Source of the DNA: JAADDG01 sp964450755
GTDB taxonomy: Bacteria > Campylobacterota > Campylobacteria > Campylobacterales > JAADDG01
Assembly: GCA_964450755.1 (NCBI GenBank)
Contig: CAYVDJ010000023.1
Location: forward strand, 1 to 16,578
DNA: 16,578 nt
Direction of reading: 5' to 3'
The translations under genes and the position numbers were made by a program. The notes below the pieces were generated by a model that worked only from the letters and a program-made list of their open reading frames with translations, did not search any database and was not told the DNA's origin. Shown in pieces: positions 13,453 to 16,578 of this stretch. Within the stretch, counting starts at the first letter, position 1. Each line of letters begins with the position of its first letter.

Positions 13453-14016
13453 TCAATCAAACAAAGAGGGCTGTCTTAGGGATTTTACTTTGAAGCTTTT
13501 TCTGTGCAGAGGAGAAAGACCGTACTTTTTTATCTTCTCTACATGGACTTTTGTTCCGTAACCTTTATGTCGCCCAAAAGAGTATTTGGGATACTCTTTG
13601 TCCATCTCTATCATATATCTGTCTCTGCTCACTTTTGCCAAAATACTTGCCGCACTCACCTGATAAACCGAAGAATCCGCCTTAACAATGGCTTTGATGT
13701 TTTCAATTCCAAAATTTGTATTTCCGTCCATGATATATGTTTTGGCATTTAATTTTTTTTGAATAATCAAGATAGAATTTTTAATAGCCAAAGAGAGACC
13801 GATCTCATCAAGAGTCAGATTATCGGTAAAAACTATTTCATATTTGGCATTTTTTATGATCATATCATAAAGCTTTTCTCTTTTTTGGGGAGTCAGTTTT
13901 TTTGAATCATCCAAGCCTTCTATCGGCTTTTGCAAAATCACTCCGGCAACAGCCAAAGGACCCGCCAATGCTCCCCGTCCGGCTTCATCTATCCCGCAAA
14001 CGATCTCTTTTTCCAC
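13453..14016 (-). CDS. rnhB: Ribonuclease HII
   Basis: 187 residues from a GTG start with AGGG 7 nt upstream; an out-of-frame ATG overlaps it by two bases and is not used. Catalytic acids are D10 and E11 (GIDEAGRG), D97 (IMDGN) and D114 (VKADSSVYQVSAASILAKVSRD). It cuts RNA in RNA-DNA hybrids and at single ribonucleotides in DNA. The KGYGTKVHVEKIKKYGLSPLHRKSF C-terminal block is typical of the family. The protein ends RQPSLFD, which resembles the QxxLF-type sliding-clamp binding peptide. Likely co-transcribed with the small membrane protein upstream and the exported unknown downstream. Confidence 0.96.
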   Translation of the reverse strand: MEKEIVCGIDEAGRGALAGPLAVAGVILQKPIEGLDDSKKLTPQKREKLYDMIIKNAKYEIVFTDNLTLDEIGLSLAIKNSILIIQKKLNAKTYIMDGNTNFGIENIKAIVKADSSVYQVSAASILAKVSRDRYMIEMDKEYPKYSFGRHKGYGTKVHVEKIKKYGLSPLHRKSFKVKSLRQPSLFD

Positions 14017-14054
14017 ATTTTTACCCTAATCTTTTATCATCAAATTATAACACA

Positions 14055-14270
14055 TTATTTTTGCTGTCTGTTTATAACTTTGATCGTTCTTACAACCAGA
14101 TATATACCGACAGCCGTCATAAACAAAATCTCCGTTATACCAAATCTTATACCAAAATAACCTTTGATGATCAAAGCAGATTCCAAAACCATGGCAAGTT
14201 GCAACAGGAGATAAAAGACAGGCTTTTTAACAGAGGGTTTTCTTCTCTCCGACAGATAGGTTTTTTGCAT
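14055..14270 (-). CDS. Small two-TM membrane protein
   Basis: 71 residues: a basic start (SERRKPSVKK), two hydrophobic helices (~residues 18-35 and ~46-61) and a basic end (RTIKVINRQQK), giving an N-in/C-in hairpin. AAGGA about 9 nt before the ATG supports translation. No family is recognised. It lies 38 bp upstream of rnhB on the same strand. Confidence 0.65.
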   Translation of the reverse strand: MQKTYLSERRKPSVKKPVFYLLLQLAMVLESALIIKGYFGIRFGITEILFMTAVGIYLVVRTIKVINRQQK

Positions 14271-14333
14271 CTTGTTTTTTCCTTTTATCGGTTTTAGAAA
14301 ATATCGACATAAAAGAAAAACAATTTGACTCTT

Positions 14334-16133
14334 TTACTCATGAAATCGATGTCCCACCCATTTACCGTTTTGATCTTTGTGTAAAGATTCGGTTAAAACA
14401 GGGATGGATCGTTTGCCGTTACCGCCGTCTTGCTGAAAGGCTGCTGCTTCTATATCGTTTTGAGGCGCTCCCACGATAAACTGCGCCATATACCTATAAG
14501 CCCTGAAAGCAGGGAATCTTTGCCAAATAGCCTGATTTAGATCTTTTGGAAAATAGATTCTTGTGCTTCTTCGCGGAATATCTCCAAGGCGGATATTGGT
14601 ATAGTAGGAGTTTGAAGCCATTCCCTCGTCTTTTTGACCGTCACCGTAAACATCCATATAAACGCTCACTTTTTTATCACCCCTGTTTGTTATGATGATA
14701 AATGTTCCGTAATTTAGATCGGTATTTAGATAAGGAACGATAAACTTCATTCCGTCTATTTTCCAGTCGGCGGCATCCGCATTTTGCAGAAGTTTTTGTT
14801 CCTCTTTGTCCGCTTCATTTGGGGTAATGCTAAAATCAACTCTCCACATTCCCTGACAGATGGGATTTTTCGCATCAACTTCTATAACGATCCGATTCCA
14901 GTCATTTGTACTGTTGTTGATGTAAAACGGAAAATTTTTCAGATTGCTTTCAAAGATGTATCCTGAGGATTTTTTATCTTTATACATCTCTCTTTTTTTA
15001 AGATGTATGGTTCCCTCATTTACAAGGGTATAAAAAGAGATCGATCTCAAAGCGCATTTACTAGCTCTGTTTACCTTTATCCTAAAAACATCATTTACAC
15101 TGTCTATCGATACTCCGTATTCAGCCTCATTTTCAAGATGCAGGGCAAAAACACTTTTGTAAGTATAGGTATCTTCCTGAAAATTCGTATCGTTTCCTTC
15201 CGATACAAATCTCTCTCTTTTTGCCGTCTCAGAGATATCTATCGTAGAACTTGCCGGAGAATAGTATCTTTTGCCTTTTGTAAAATGTATTACTTTTGCA
15301 TTCCAGCCATCGGAAAATGTAAGCAAAGGGATGGGTTTTACACCTTTGAGAGGTGCCTCTAAAGGAGAGTGAACACCTCCGATAGCCTCTTTTAAAGATA
15401 TCGTCATATCACAAAGACATTCACACTTTTGATAGTGTCTTGGGAGAATATCAAGCCTGTTGATATTTCCGATACTGTTGGTTGAACTTGCAAAAGCCAA
15501 AAGAGTATTTGCCGGTATATGACCGTCAGAATCATTCTCATTTTCAATTGTTCCGTCTATCAGCGTAAATCTGTGATCTCCTATGACTTGGGAATTGGAA
15601 TTGATACTAAATCTCAACATCGTATATCCGATATTTGAACCGTTATAAACAGTGGTAAAATCGATAGTGGAACTTACTTTTATCCATCTGTTTACATTGT
15701 TGTCATAAGCATATAAAGTTACATCGCCTCCCTGCGGTTTTCTAAGCTGACCGCACTCAAAAGCAAATTTCAAAGATGTTCCTCTTGAGAGTCCGACATC
15801 GCTGTAATATCCCAACAATCTGTTGTTTTTCTTTGTATCGCTCCAGTAACCGTTTGTATAAAAAGCGCTGCTTGTATCGGCACCGCCCGGCCATACGCTT
15901 TTATCGGCAGAATTTACGCTTAGATTGTATTTGTTTTTTAAAAGTTTGTCTATCTTTATAGCGCCGGTAAACTCCACTGTTAAATCTTTTATATTAAAAC
16001 CCGCCGTATTTCCCACACTCTTGCCGTTGGATGTTGTTACGAGTTTGTCATATTTTACAAATACCATTCCGCTGCAAAAAAGAGAGGCGGGAATGCTCAA
16101 AAAGAGCAAAAATCTCATAAAAAACAGAATCAT
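14334..16133 (-). CDS. Large secreted protein of unknown function
   Basis: 599 residues; ATG 16133 with AAAGG 8 nt upstream. A signal peptide (~1-22, MRFLLFLSIPASLFCSG) has no good lipobox. The mature chain is rich in Asn, Ser, Thr, Gly, Tyr and short beta-strand patterns, with no internal TM helix, fitting an extracellular or outer-surface protein. A CECLC cluster (C237, C239, C241) and single cysteines near 127, ~372 and ~425 could bind metal or form disulfides. The C-terminal part has an aspartate-rich segment (MDVYGDGQKDEGMASN) that resembles calcium loops. No known domain is recognised; surface-layer, pilus-tip or adhesin roles are all open. It has its own A/T-rich upstream region (16134-16323). 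Confidence 0.78.
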   Translation of the reverse strand: MILFFMRFLLFLSIPASLFCSGMVFVKYDKLVTTSNGKSVGNTAGFNIKDLTVEFTGAIKIDKLLKNKYNLSVNSADKSVWPGGADTSSAFYTNGYWSDTKKNNRLLGYYSDVGLSRGTSLKFAFECGQLRKPQGGDVTLYAYDNNVNRWIKVSSTIDFTTVYNGSNIGYTMLRFSINSNSQVIGDHRFTLIDGTIENENDSDGHIPANTLLAFASSTNSIGNINRLDILPRHYQKCECLCDMTISLKEAIGGVHSPLEAPLKGVKPIPLLTFSDGWNAKVIHFTKGKRYYSPASSTIDISETAKRERFVSEGNDTNFQEDTYTYKSVFALHLENEAEYGVSIDSVNDVFRIKVNRASKCALRSISFYTLVNEGTIHLKKREMYKDKKSSGYIFESNLKNFPFYINNSTNDWNRIVIEVDAKNPICQGMWRVDFSITPNEADKEEQKLLQNADAADWKIDGMKFIVPYLNTDLNYGTFIIITNRGDKKVSVYMDVYGDGQKDEGMASNSYYTNIRLGDIPRRSTRIYFPKDLNQAIWQRFPAFRAYRYMAQFIVGAPQNDIEAAAFQQDGGNGKRSIPVLTESLHKDQNGKWVGHRFHE

Positions 16134-16152
16134 CCATCAAACCTTTAAATTA

Positions 16153-16188
16153 TATTAAATCAATATATTATTATTTGTATTAAATCAA
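16153..16188 (-). repeat. Two 11-bp direct repeats upstream of the secreted-protein gene
   Basis: TATTAAATCAA occurs at 16153-16163 and 16178-16188, 25 bp apart, in the promoter region of the 599-residue protein. This could be a paired regulator site, or chance in A/T-rich DNA. Confidence 0.3.
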
Positions 16189-16287
16189 AACATAATACTA
16201 TAAAATTTTTTATTAAAATTAGTTTAACTTCTAAAAAATTTTTAACTGTTTATCAGCAAAAGAGCCACAAAATTTTCTATAAAAATA

Positions 16288-16296
16288 TGATATAAT
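16288..16296 (+). promoter_or_regulatory. Extended -10 promoter of the last gene
   Basis: TGA-TATAAT (16288-16296) with no good -35, followed by AAGGA at 16312-16316 and ATG at 16324. The spacing fits a start of transcription near 16303. Confidence 0.55.
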
Positions 16297-16323
16297 CTAA
16301 AAAAAGCAAACAAGGAAAACCTT

Positions 16324-16578
16324 ATGCTTCCCTACGGAGTGAGCGACTTTAGAGATGTAAAACTAAACAACTACTACTATATAGACAAGACTCATTTTAT
16401 CCCTAAAATAGAAGAGTACGGAAGATATCTTTTTTTTATCCGTCCCCGCCGTTTCGGTAAAAGTCTCTTTTTGAACATGCTTGGTTTTTATTATGATATT
16501 TTTTATAAAAACGAATTTGAAAAAGTTTTTCATGACTGCTTTATTATAAACAACCTTACAAAAGAGGCAAGCAGATAC
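16324..16578 (+). CDS. AAA-ATPase-like / PD-(D/E)XK nuclease family protein, 3'-truncated by window edge
   Basis: The first 85 residues are visible and the frame is open to the end of the window. It starts MLPYGVSDFRDVKLNNYYYIDKT and then has a P-loop-like segment RPRRFGKSLFLNML (about residues 41-54). This opening is the hallmark of the AAA-ATPase-like family (PF09820) that usually carries a C-terminal PD-(D/E)XK nuclease domain (DUF1703), common as multicopy genes in Bacteroidetes and Campylobacterota. Function is uncertain; roles in mobile-element or defence biology have been suggested. The ATG is supported by AAGGA 7 nt upstream. Confidence 0.88.
   Translation, partial: MLPYGVSDFRDVKLNNYYYIDKTHFIPKIEEYGRYLFFIRPRRFGKSLFLNMLGFYYDIFYKNEFEKVFHDCFIINNLTKEASRY

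Overview
This 16.6 kb window is AT-rich and very gene-dense. Genes sit on both strands, often with stop/start overlaps and with AGA and ATA as frequent codons. It reads like a chromosomal segment of a Campylobacterota (Epsilonproteobacteria) bacterium, perhaps a free-living or vent lineage. The assignment is an inference from gene content (YajQ, DUF4197, Sel1-repeat and AEC genes, a non-classical succinate dehydrogenase/fumarate reductase pair) and base composition. No rRNA, tRNA or CRISPR array was seen.

Layout. 1-1236 is the 3' part of a sodium:neurotransmitter-symporter family transporter. 1348-2486 is an Rpn/PD-(D/E)XK-type nuclease gene broken by a ~267-bp palindromic element (1539-1805) that has terminal inverted repeats and two internal hairpins but no coding capacity. 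2667-4484 encodes a membrane protein with an RpfC-like multi-TM input module joined to a degenerate GGDEF and an intact EAL domain. Facing it, with overlapping stop codons, is an RpfF-type DSF (diffusible signal factor) synthase (5467-4481, minus). From a well-formed promoter at 5591-5619 a plus-strand gene run goes to 11071: D-2-hydroxyacid dehydrogenase, glycine-zipper lipoprotein, fumarate reductase/succinate dehydrogenase flavoprotein and iron-sulfur subunits, YajQ, a small membrane protein and an AEC-family transporter. 16133 to 11065 is minus strand: a large secreted protein of unknown function, a small membrane protein, RNase HII, an unknown exported protein, a DUF4197 protein and a Sel1-repeat protein. 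The window ends inside a plus-strand AAA-ATPase-like/PD-(D/E)XK family gene.

Main point. The pair at 2667-5467 looks like a compact fatty-acid signalling module: a DSF synthase with both catalytic glutamates, next to a one-protein receptor/effector in which an RpfC-like sensor is wired directly to a c-di-GMP phosphodiesterase domain. In the known Xanthomonas system sensing and c-di-GMP breakdown are split between the RpfC kinase and RpfG (HD-GYP); in the Burkholderia type the receptor RpfR is a soluble PAS-GGDEF-EAL protein. The arrangement here differs from both. YajQ, whose Xanthomonas relative binds c-di-GMP, lies 4 kb away.

Second point. The fumarate reductase/succinate dehydrogenase pair has no membrane-anchor gene beside it, lacks the His that carries covalent FAD, and has an extra Cys in its last cluster motif, which suggests a non-classical enzyme working mainly toward fumarate reduction.
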